Origin: an uncultured Halioglobus sp.
Lineage (GTDB): Bacteria > Pseudomonadota > Gammaproteobacteria > Pseudomonadales > Halieaceae
DNA length: 7,271 bases
Assembly (NCBI GenBank): GCA_905480565.1
Contig: CAJQQW010000455.1
Span: 1 to 7,271, forward strand
Reading direction: 5' to 3'
The first letter of the stretch is position 1, and each line of letters starts with the position of its first letter. The position numbers and the translations under genes are program-made. Shown here one piece after another: positions 1 through 5,855 of the stretch. The notes beneath the pieces were generated by a model, which saw only the letters and a program-made list of their open reading frames with translations, searched no databases and was not told the DNA's origin.

Positions 1-744
1 TTTATATTTGTTGTCGCGGCGTCCGTGCTGATTATAGACACGGAGAATTGCCTCCAGATATGTCAGCATGTGTTTTTTATCGAGCCATTCGCAGATAACG
101 GAGCCGATTACTGGTGTTCGACCCAGACCGCCGCCGACCAGAATTTTTAAGCCTATCTCGTTTCTGTCATTGCTCACGAGTTCGATGCCCACGTCGTGAT
201 TGCGTATGGCGGCCCTGTCCTCTTCTGTCCCGCAAACAGCGATTTTGAATTTACGGGGTAAGAAGGCGAACTCTGGATGCAGGGTCGACCACTGGCGAAT
301 AATTTCACAGTAGGGCCTCGGATCCTGCAGTTCGTCGCAAGCGACGCCGGCAAATTGATCTGTTGTGGTATTGCGGATGCAATTGCCGCTGGTTTGAATT
401 GCGTGCATTTGCACCGAGGCCAGCTCTGCGAGTATGTCAGGAACTTCCGCCACGAGCGGCCAGTTCAATTGGACATTCTGTCGGGTGCTGATGTGCGCAT
501 AGCCCTTGTCATATACCCGTGATATGTCTGCCAATTTGCGCAGTTGGGCGCTACTCATCAGTCCGTAGGGTACTGCGATTCGGAGCATTGGGGCCAGACG
601 CTGAACATATAAACCGTTTTGCAGCCGCAGGGGAAGAAATTCCTCCTCCGAGAGTTCTCCGGCTGTATAACGGTTGGTCTGGTCGCGAAACTGCGCGACT
701 CGCTCATCAATAATCTTCTGGTCGTGCTGGTCGTAGACGTACAT
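1..744 (-). CDS. cysI: Sulfite/nitrite reductase hemoprotein (CysI-type), N-terminal part, cut by window edge
   Basis: Siroheme/[4Fe-4S] enzyme for the six-electron reduction of sulfite to sulfide (or nitrite to ammonia) in assimilation, in the cytoplasm. Reading the minus strand from the ATG at 744 gives 248 open codons to the window edge; related proteins are about 550 residues, so less than half is present. The start MYVYDQHDQKIIDERV closely matches Pseudomonas CysI-type proteins as I recall them. A ferredoxin-like half-domain covers about residues 40-110. Conserved substrate/siroheme motifs follow: HISTRQN (84-90, R88), TSGNCIRN (118-125, R124), and PRKFKIA (163-169, K165 and K167). The cluster cysteines lie in the missing C-terminal half. 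A GGAG at 757-760 is a somewhat distant ribosome site. Sulfite versus nitrite preference cannot be settled from this part. Family call is very secure. Confidence 0.93.
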   Translation of the reverse strand, partial: MYVYDQHDQKIIDERVAQFRDQTNRYTAGELSEEEFLPLRLQNGLYVQRLAPMLRIAVPYGLMSSAQLRKLADISRVYDKGYAHISTRQNVQLNWPLVAEVPDILAELASVQMHAIQTSGNCIRNTTTDQFAGVACDELQDPRPYCEIIRQWSTLHPEFAFLPRKFKIAVCGTEEDRAAIRNHDVGIELVSNDRNEIGLKILVGGGLGRTPVIGSVICEWLDKKHMLTYLEAILRVYNQHGRRDNKYK

Positions 745-786
745 TCAGCTGTATAACTCCGGGAGTGGACGGTCGCACCGCCCGAC

Positions 787-825
787 TTGACGAGGCGCTA
801 CTTTACCAGAAAAGAGGCGCGTCAA
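787..825 (-). promoter_or_regulatory. Candidate cysI promoter/operator with repeats
   Basis: On the minus strand, TGG followed by TAAAGT (-10 at 800-805, four of six consensus bases, with a TGn extension) lies about 55 bases upstream of the cysI start. A TTGACG at 820-825 looks like a -35 element but sits only 14 bases away, which is too short for a standard sigma-70 promoter. The -10 is enclosed by a perfect inverted repeat, TTGACG at 787-792 and CGTCAA at 820-825. A 7-bp direct repeat GAGGCGC occurs at 792-798 and 814-820. A regulator binding site is plausible; the promoter assignment is tentative. Confidence 0.3.
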
Positions 826-845
826 ATAGTCATGTTATTCATATG

Positions 846-872
846 CTTACACATCAATATGAGTCTTACACA
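846..872. repeat. Pair of 8-bp direct repeats CTTACACA in the divergent region
   Basis: CTTACACA occurs at 846-853 and again at 865-872, 19 bp apart start to start, between the cysI start and the plus-strand promoter at 901-928. The first copy lies inside a short dyad, TCATAT (839-844) and ATATGA (857-862). The spacing and location suit a transcription-factor site, for example a LysR-type regulator such as CysB. No consensus match strong enough to name the factor was seen, and chance is not excluded. Confidence 0.3.
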
Positions 873-900
873 GTGACGTTGGCCGGGCTCGTCCCAGGAC

Positions 901-928
901 TTGGCCGCACGGCAAGAGCTGCTATAAT
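901..928 (+). promoter_or_regulatory. Sigma-70 extended -10 promoter for the small ORF
   Basis: TTGGCC (901-906, four of six consensus bases) is followed after 16 bases by a perfect TATAAT (923-928). TGC at 920-922 makes it an extended -10. Transcription would begin near 935, giving a leader of about 30 bases to the ATG at 964. It is one of the best-looking promoters in the window and points only at the small membrane ORF. Confidence 0.65.
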
Positions 929-963
929 GCGCACCGCAAAGACACGGTAGACCGGGGCTTAAG

Positions 964-1086
964 ATGGTAAAAAATTCAGATTCGAAGAACATGGGCGATG
1001 GCGTGGCGGATGCAATGGCTACTACCGCTATCATCTCTATTATTGTACTGAGCATGTACATCTGGCTGTCTGGCATGCCCTCCTGA
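964..1086 (+). CDS. Small single-pass membrane protein, 40 residues, function unknown
   Basis: An ORF of 40 codons plus TGA. The protein starts MVKNSDSKNMGDGVADAM, a polar N-terminus, and then has one hydrophobic segment at about residues 19-37 (ATTAIISIIVLSMYIWLSG) that would span a membrane once. I do not recognise a named family. Support for a real gene comes from the extended -10 promoter 36 bases upstream, GGGG at 954-957 with a 6-base gap to the ATG as a weak ribosome site, and the fact that it fills an otherwise empty gap without overlapping a neighbour. It converges on the DUF2970 gene, with 26 bases between the stop codons. An internal ATG at 991 (Met10) could be an alternative start giving 31 residues. 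It is short enough to be missed by automatic annotation. Confidence 0.6.
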   Translation: MVKNSDSKNMGDGVADAMATTAIISIIVLSMYIWLSGMPS

Positions 1087-1106
1087 TCGCCCCCGGGCTC
1101 GCCAGT

Positions 1107-1125
1107 AAAAAATCAGTGCCCTGAC
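1107..1125 (-). terminator. Possible weak intrinsic terminator after the DUF2970 gene
   Basis: On the minus strand a short hairpin (TCAG, loop GGCA, CTGA, plus a closing G-U pair) is followed directly by six T residues (plus-strand A tract 1107-1112). The downstream stem arm contains the TGA stop of the DUF2970 gene. The stem is only four or five pairs, so it would terminate weakly. It would end the metH-DUF2970 transcript. Confidence 0.3.
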
Positions 1126-1352
1126 GCGTTGAGCACCAGCGTTACAGCGGCCATGACTGCGGCTATAAACAAAAACGTGAAAGCGATGCCTGCGGTAACA
1201 AAAATACCGATACGGCCGCGCTTGAAGTCTCGTTCCCGGTTTTTACTACTTTGAATGCCTAGAGCGGCTGCCAGCACGCTGCCTACAACCTGGAACGGTC
1301 CGAGGGCACTGTCATCGGCTGGCTCGTCTGTAGGGTCTGTAGGAGCTGACAT
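1113..1352 (-). CDS. DUF2970 family small membrane protein
   Basis: A 79-residue protein with an acidic, proline-rich N-terminus (1-16), a hydrophobic stretch near 20-33, the family-typical stretch ALGIQSSKNRERDF (30-43) and a C-terminal transmembrane helix at about 48-74. The overall pattern matches DUF2970, a proteobacterial family with no known function; the length is normal. The ATG lies 8 bases after the metH stop codon, in the same direction. No clear Shine-Dalgarno sequence precedes it, so translation probably depends on ribosomes finishing metH. It is therefore very likely cotranscribed with metH. The proximity does not prove a role in methionine metabolism. Confidence 0.85.
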   Translation of the reverse strand: MSAPTDPTDEPADDSALGPFQVVGSVLAAALGIQSSKNRERDFKRGRIGIFVTAGIAFTFLFIAAVMAAVTLVLNASGH

Positions 1353-1360
1353 AAGCGTAT

Positions 1361-4300
1361 TCAGTAAGCCAGGTTAGGGCTTAGCCAGCGCTCAATCACT
1401 TCCACTGATTCCTCTTTACGCCTTGCGAGGTCTTCTACCTGGTCGCGGCCAATTTTTCCTACGGCAAAGTAACGAGACTCCGGGTGCGAAAAGTAAAAGC
1501 CGCTGACGGAGGCCGCAGGTGTCATCGCGTAATTTTCGGACAACTCTACCCCGCAGGTATTCTCTGCATCCAGCAGTTTGAAGAGCGTTTCCTTTTCCGT
1601 ATGATCGGGACAGGCCGGGTAACCGGGGGCAGGGCGGATGCCCTGATAACGCTCGCGAATCAGGTCGTCTGCAGCAAGAGCTTCATCCGTGTCATAACCC
1701 CATAACTCCTTGCGCACGAGGCGGTGCAGATATTCGGCGAAAGATTCTGCCAGGCGATCTGCAAGCGATTTCAGCAGTATGCTGTTGTAGTCGTCATGTG
1801 CCGCTTCAAATTTTTTCGCGAGTTCGTCAACGCCAAGCCCTGTTGTGACACAGAAGCCACCGATGTAATCGTGCACTCCCGCGTCAGCGGGAGCTATAAA
1901 ATCAGCAAGGCAGGCATTGCCTTTTCCATTTTTACTCGCCCTCTGCTGCCGCAGATGGTGCAGGGTGGCAATACCCTCAGTACGTGATTCATCTGCGTAT
2001 ACAGTTATATCGTCAGAACCGTTGCGACTGGCTGGCCAGAAGCCGACAGTGGCGCGCGCGGTCAGCCATTTTTCATCAACGATTCGCTTCAGCATGGCTT
2101 GGGCATCCGCATAGAGTTCGCTAGCCTGGGCACCAACGGTATCATCGTTGAGGATCGCAGGGAATTTACCAGCCAGTTCCCATGTGATAAAAAACGGGGT
2201 CCAGTCGATAGTTTCGATGAGATCGTTAAGCGGGAAATCATCGAATACTTTTGTTCCGGTAAACGTTGGGCGGGGTGGTGTATACCCTTGCCAGTTCAGG
2301 TTAGTTGCATTCGCTATTGCGTCGGAATAAGGAATTTGTTTTTCGCCAGGCTTGCGATTGGCAACTCGCTCTCGCACTTGCTCGTATTCGACTAAAAGCT
2401 CCTCGACGTACTTGGCTTTGCCTCTGCCCATTAGCTGGGTAGCAACAGCTACGCTGCGGGAGGCATCGGGTACGTAGACGATCGCTTCTTTGTCATACTG
2501 AGGTGAAATCTTGACCGCGGTATGCGCCTTTGACGTGGTCGCGCCACCGATTAGCAGTGGTACTTCAAAATTCAGGCGTTGCATTTCACTTGCAACATGC
2601 ACCATTTCATCAAGGGATGGCGTAATCAAACCGCTCAAGCCAACAATATCTACCTTTTCTTCTGCAGCTGCCTGCAGAATTTTTTCACAGGGCACCATCA
2701 CGCCTAGATCGATAACCTCGTAGTTGTTGCACTGCAAGACGATTCCCACGATATTCTTGCCAATATCATGCACATCGCCTTTGACGGTTGCCATGAGTAT
2801 CTTTCCGTTACTCGATTGTCCGTCTCCTTTCTCTTCTTCAATAAAAGGTTGCAGGTGCGCGACTGCTTGCTTCATAACACGCGCGCTCTTGACCACCTGT
2901 GGCAGAAACATTTTGCCTGATCCGAATAAGTCTCCCACTATGTTCATGCCGTCCATTAGAGGCCCTTCGATCACTTCGATCGGTCGATCGAATTTTAGTC
3001 TCGCTTCCTCTGCGTCTTCAACAATCCACGTCGTAACCCCCTTTACCAGCGCATGGGCAAGACGCTCCTCAACGCTTTGCTCTCGCCAGCTAAGATCTTC
3101 GACGCGACTTTCGCTGCCGCCGCTTCCTCTGTAGTTCTCCGCAACTTCCAGCAGACGTTCCGTACCGTCGTCCCGTCGATTGAGAATGACATCCTCGACA
3201 GCCTCTCGCAGATCCTCGGGTAGGTCGTCGTAGACAGCCAGTTGGCCGGCATTGACGATACCCATGTCCATGCCCGCCTTGATAGCGTGATAAAGAAATA
3301 CTGAGTGAATGGCTTCACGTACGGGGTTGTTGCCACGAAAAGAAAAAGAAACGTTGGATACGCCGCCTGAAACAAGCGCGCCGGGTAATTCTGCCTTGAT
3401 ATAGCGAGTGCCCTCAATAAAGTCTACGGCGTAGTTGTTGTGCTCTTCGATGCCTGTTGCGACCGCAAAAATGTTAGGATCGAAAATAATGTCGTTGGGA
3501 TTGAAGCCAAGTTTTTCGACCAGTAGGGCATAGCTACGATTGCAAATTTCCTTGCGTCGCTCCAGCGTATCAGCTTGGCCATCCTCGTCGAAAGCCATAA
3601 CAACAACTGCTGCGCCATAGCGCTGGCAGAGCTTCGCCTGGTCCAGAAACTCCTGCTCACCGGCCTTGAGGCTGATCGAATTGACAACGGCTTTACCCTG
3701 AATGCATTTTAGGCCTGCCTCGATAACGTTCCACTTGGAGGAATCCACCATGATCGGCACGCGGGAGATATCGGGCTCTGACGCGAGCAGGTTGAGAAAC
3801 TTCACCATGGCGCCTTCGGAATCCAGCATGCCCTCGTCCATATTGATGTCGAGGATTTGTGCGCCATTTTCGACCTGGTCTCTGGCGACTTCGAGTGCTT
3901 CATCATACTCTTCTTCCAGGATGAGCCGTTTGAAACGCGCAGAACCTGTAACGTTGCAGCGCTCCCCTATATTTACGAAGAGGCTGTCCGACGTGATATT
4001 GAAAGCTTCCAGACCGCTGAGCCGGCAGGCACCCTCATGGCTTGGCAACGGGCGAGGAGTAACGTTCTCGCAAGCATTTGCGATAGCACGAATATGATCT
4101 GGTGTAGTGCCGCAGCAGCCCCCGGCAAGGTTCAAAAACCCGCGCTCAGCAAATTCTGCGAACTCTTTTTCCATAATATCGGGGGTTTCGTCGAATTCAC
4201 CAAAAGCATTTGGCAGTCCGGCGTTGAGGTGTGCACTAAAATAGCAGTCGCTGGCGCGGGACAGATCCTCGATGAAGGGGCGTATATCCCGATAGGGACG

Positions 4301-5053
4301 GCCACAGTTGCTCCCGACTATAAGTGGCTTGCCATGCGCAACGGCATTCCAGAACGCCTCCGGATTCTGTCCGGACAACACGCGGCCACTAATGTCTGGA
4401 AACGTGACAGAAATCATCAGCGGTAGTTCTTGAGCAAGCTCTTCGAACACTGACTTGACGGCGAATACAGCGGCTTTGGCGTTCAGCGTATCGAAGATTG
4501 TTTCGATCATGATCAAGTCTGCGCCGCCTTCGATGAGCCCGCGTGTTGCCGATGCATAGTCTGCTTGCAACGTGTCGAAACTGATGCTGCGCGCCCCTGG
4601 GTCGTTCACATCGGGGGAAATTGATGCTGTTTTTGGGGTGGGCCCCAGGACTCCAGCCACAAAGCGAGGCTGCGACGGTGTTTTTGCAGTTACCTCGTCA
4701 GCTACCTGTCGCGCAATGCGTGCAGAGGTCACATTTTGTTCGTAGGCCAGGTCGCTAAGATTATAATCAGACTGGGCAACTATAGTGCTGCCGAAGGTGT
4801 TGGTTTCTATGATGTCTGCCCCGGCGTCCAGATATGCCCTATGTATTTTGGCAATAATGTCTGGGCGAACCAGACTCAGCAGTTCGTTGTTCCCCTTTAG
4901 GTCTGAGCCGTGATCAGCGAAGCGCTCGCCCCGGTAGTCGGCTTCCTCGAGCTTTTCAGCCTGAATCATAGTGCCCATGGCACCATCAATGATGAGGATG
5001 CGTTCTTGCAGCGCCTGTTCCAGACGCCCGGGCTGTTTACTCTCGATCGGCAT
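1361..5053 (-). CDS. metH: Cobalamin-dependent methionine synthase MetH
   Basis: Transfers a methyl group from 5-methyltetrahydrofolate through methylcobalamin to homocysteine, giving methionine; cytoplasmic. The 1230-residue protein is almost the length of E. coli MetH (1227) and has all four modules. The homocysteine domain (about 1-330) has zinc-ligand cysteines C250, C313 and C314. The folate (pterin-binding) domain (about 355-620) has GERCNVTG at 363-370 and [10 protein letters not shown] at 402-411. The cap and B12-binding domains (about 650-890) have DVHDIG at 760-765, with H762 the lower cobalt ligand. The AdoMet reactivation domain (about 920-1230) has [15 protein letters not shown] at 1140-1154. 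The start at 5053 is chosen because AAAAGGA (5059-5065) lies 5 bases upstream and the protein then begins [15 protein letters not shown]; an in-frame ATG at 5089 would add 12 residues unlike the family. Residues 215-257, around C250, differ from E. coli and human MetH. The DUF2970 gene follows 8 bases downstream. Confidence 0.98.
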   Translation of the reverse strand: MPIESKQPGRLEQALQERILIIDGAMGTMIQAEKLEEADYRGERFADHGSDLKGNNELLSLVRPDIIAKIHRAYLDAGADIIETNTFGSTIVAQSDYNLSDLAYEQNVTSARIARQVADEVTAKTPSQPRFVAGVLGPTPKTASISPDVNDPGARSISFDTLQADYASATRGLIEGGADLIMIETIFDTLNAKAAVFAVKSVFEELAQELPLMISVTFPDISGRVLSGQNPEAFWNAVAHGKPLIVGSNCGRPYRDIRPFIEDLSRASDCYFSAHLNAGLPNAFGEFDETPDIMEKEFAEFAERGFLNLAGGCCGTTPDHIRAIANACENVTPRPLPSHEGACRLSGLEAFNITSDSLFVNIGERCNVTGSARFKRLILEEEYDEALEVARDQVENGAQILDINMDEGMLDSEGAMVKFLNLLASEPDISRVPIMVDSSKWNVIEAGLKCIQGKAVVNSISLKAGEQEFLDQAKLCQRYGAAVVVMAFDEDGQADTLERRKEICNRSYALLVEKLGFNPNDIIFDPNIFAVATGIEEHNNYAVDFIEGTRYIKAELPGALVSGGVSNVSFSFRGNNPVREAIHSVFLYHAIKAGMDMGIVNAGQLAVYDDLPEDLREAVEDVILNRRDDGTERLLEVAENYRGSGGSESRVEDLSWREQSVEERLAHALVKGVTTWIVEDAEEARLKFDRPIEVIEGPLMDGMNIVGDLFGSGKMFLPQVVKSARVMKQAVAHLQPFIEEEKGDGQSSNGKILMATVKGDVHDIGKNIVGIVLQCNNYEVIDLGVMVPCEKILQAAAEEKVDIVGLSGLITPSLDEMVHVASEMQRLNFEVPLLIGGATTSKAHTAVKISPQYDKEAIVYVPDASRSVAVATQLMGRGKAKYVEELLVEYEQVRERVANRKPGEKQIPYSDAIANATNLNWQGYTPPRPTFTGTKVFDDFPLNDLIETIDWTPFFITWELAGKFPAILNDDTVGAQASELYADAQAMLKRIVDEKWLTARATVGFWPASRNGSDDITVYADESRTEGIATLHHLRQQRASKNGKGNACLADFIAPADAGVHDYIGGFCVTTGLGVDELAKKFEAAHDDYNSILLKSLADRLAESFAEYLHRLVRKELWGYDTDEALAADDLIRERYQGIRPAPGYPACPDHTEKETLFKLLDAENTCGVELSENYAMTPAASVSGFYFSHPESRYFAVGKIGRDQVEDLARRKEESVEVIERWLSPNLAY

Positions 5054-5071
5054 GATATTCCTTTTAACGTG

Positions 5072-5101
5072 TGTCAGAAAAGCGCCCACGCTTTCCCGAC
5101 A
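5072..5101 (-). promoter_or_regulatory. Strong stem-loop in the metH mRNA leader
   Basis: Minus-strand RNA can fold 5089-5100 (GTCGGGAAAGCG read 5'-3') against 5073-5084 (CGCTTTTCTGAC), with the four-base loop TGGG. That is 12 pairs, two of them G-U, and a further T-A pair at 5101/5072. The plus-strand RNA would have A-C mismatches where the minus RNA has G-U pairs, so the fold favours the metH transcript. The stem ends about 7 bases before the metH ribosome site at 5059-5065. It has no downstream U run, so it is not a classical terminator. A role in mRNA stability or translation control is inferred. Confidence 0.55.
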
Positions 5102-5110
5102 AAGCTCATG

Positions 5111-5141
5111 ATTTTAACAGATTATGAGGGCCAGGAAACAA
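5111..5141 (-). promoter_or_regulatory. Candidate metH promoter
   Basis: On the minus strand TTGTTT (5136-5141) and TAAAAT (5111-5116) could be -35 and -10 elements, but the 19-base spacing is longer than usual. A start near 5104 would place the leader stem-loop almost at the very 5' end of the mRNA. No B12-box of a cobalamin riboswitch, no SAM riboswitch pattern and no TGAA-N5-TTCA MetR site was seen by eye between 5054 and 5218. Confidence 0.3.
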
Positions 5142-5177
5142 TGTATGGCCCATAGCCTCACACTTTTGAGACAACTT

Positions 5178-5186
5178 TGGTATAAT
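5178..5186 (+). promoter_or_regulatory. nfuA promoter, extended -10
   Basis: TGG followed by a perfect TATAAT (5181-5186) forms an extended -10 element. No good -35 sits at 17 bases (TTGAGA at 5166-5171 is too close), which is usual for extended -10 promoters and for promoters that are controlled. Transcription would start near 5193, leaving a leader of about 26 bases to the nfuA ATG. The element overlaps the IscR-like site directly downstream. Confidence 0.65.
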
Positions 5187-5209
5187 ACCTGACTAAAGCA
5201 CTCAGGTAG
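5185..5209. promoter_or_regulatory. IscR type-1-like operator on the nfuA promoter
   Basis: A perfect 7-bp inverted repeat, TACCTGA (5186-5192) and TCAGGTA (5202-5208), is separated by 9 bases. Laid over the 25-base E. coli type 1 IscR consensus as I recall it, I count 22 of 25 positions in agreement; mismatches are G5198, C5201 and G5209. Type 1 sites bind IscR carrying its [2Fe-2S] cluster. The site overlaps the last -10 bases and the predicted start, the position of a repressor. Repression of an Fe-S carrier when clusters are plentiful makes biological sense. IscR control of nfuA in Pseudomonas aeruginosa is known to me from recollection only. Confidence 0.75.
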
Positions 5210-5218
5210 CACGTTACC

Positions 5219-5794
5219 ATGATTACGATTACTGATTCCGCTCAGGACTACCTGGCCGAACTCTTGACGAAACAAGACGATGCCCTGGGCGTTCGCGTGT
5301 TCATCAACCAGCCTGGTACTGCGCGTGCAGAGACCTGTATAGCCTATTGCCGCGAGGGTGATCTGCAAGAGGGTGATGACGTCGTACAGCTAGATAAATT
5401 CAAAGTTTGGTACGAGGCCAGCAGCCTGCCCTATCTTGAGGACGCTCTGGTCGACTATTCAAAAGATCGCATGGGCGGACAGCTTACGATCAAGGCGCCC
5501 AATGCAAAAATGCCGCGCGTGGATGCCGATAGTCCACTGGAGGATCGCGTCAATTACGTACTGTATAACGAGGTTAACCCCGCCCTGGCAGCGCACGGAG
5601 GAGAAGTCAGCCTGGTGGAAATCACCGACGATATGTTTGCCATTTTGCAGTTCGGCGGTGGTTGCCAGGGCTGCAGTGCTGTCGATGAGACGTTAAAAGG
5701 CGGCGTCGAGAAAACGTTGCTCGAACAATTGCCCCAGCTGGCAGGCGTGAGGGATATGACCGATCATAGCGATACGTCAAAGGCGTACTATTAG
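5219..5794 (+). CDS. nfuA: Fe-S cluster carrier/biogenesis protein NfuA
   Basis: Carries a [4Fe-4S] cluster at a homodimer interface and passes it to client proteins such as aconitase or lipoate synthase; cytoplasmic. The 191 residues equal the length of E. coli NfuA. Residues 1-95 form a degenerate A-type (IscA-like) domain containing AETCIAYC (37-44), the form also usual in Pseudomonas. Residues 105-180 form the Nfu domain with GGGCQGC, whose C149 and C152 are the cluster ligands. The C-terminal [10 protein letters not shown] and final AYY are typical. The ATG at 5219 agrees with the family start (MITITDSAQ). AGGT at 5204-5207 is the probable, rather distant ribosome site and lies within the IscR-like operator. 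The gene is divergent from metH and convergent with the DAHP synthase gene. Confidence 0.97.
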   Translation: MITITDSAQDYLAELLTKQDDALGVRVFINQPGTARAETCIAYCREGDLQEGDDVVQLDKFKVWYEASSLPYLEDALVDYSKDRMGGQLTIKAPNAKMPRVDADSPLEDRVNYVLYNEVNPALAAHGGEVSLVEITDDMFAILQFGGGCQGCSAVDETLKGGVEKTLLEQLPQLAGVRDMTDHSDTSKAYY

Positions 5795-5855
5795 GCCGCT
5801 GCCCTCCTGCGATTGCCGGTTAGCGGTGACCTTTCCTGAGTGTCAGAAAATAAAG

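Noticed and set aside
277..713. Two plus-strand ORFs opposite the cysI coding region
   Set aside because: The minus strand here is a conserved reductase; the plus-strand translations are unlike any protein family I know.
822..1076. 84-codon minus-strand ORF in the cysI upstream region
   Set aside because: It runs opposite the better-supported small membrane ORF and across the TATAAT promoter, with no family resemblance or ribosome site noted.
4296..4308. Compensated frameshift as the cause of the odd GRPYRDIRP stretch in MetH
   Set aside because: The other two frames do not restore the usual CALG motif, and the spacing to flanking conserved residues is unchanged.
3857..4426. 189-codon plus-strand ORF inside metH, the longest of many antisense ORFs there
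   Set aside because: It lies wholly opposite conserved MetH homocysteine/folate-domain coding sequence and its translation shows no family likeness; it is a codon-composition shadow.
5054..5089. Twelve-residue N-terminal extension of MetH from the ATG at 5089
   Set aside because: The extra residues do not resemble the family, they would be encoded by the leader stem-loop region, and a good ribosome site (5059-5065) serves the ATG at 5053.
5054..5218. Cobalamin or SAM riboswitch upstream of metH
   Set aside because: The space before the candidate start is too short and no B12-box or SAM-aptamer pattern was seen; only the simple stem-loop is present.
5831..5850. Hairpin between nfuA and the DAHP synthase gene (CCTGA / TCAG with flanking T and A runs) as a terminator
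   Set aside because: The stem is four pairs, a mismatch, then three A-T pairs, and neither strand has a U run after it. A CCGCT/AGCGG pair at 5796-5826 also lacks a U run. No convincing intrinsic terminator is seen in this 61-base gap.
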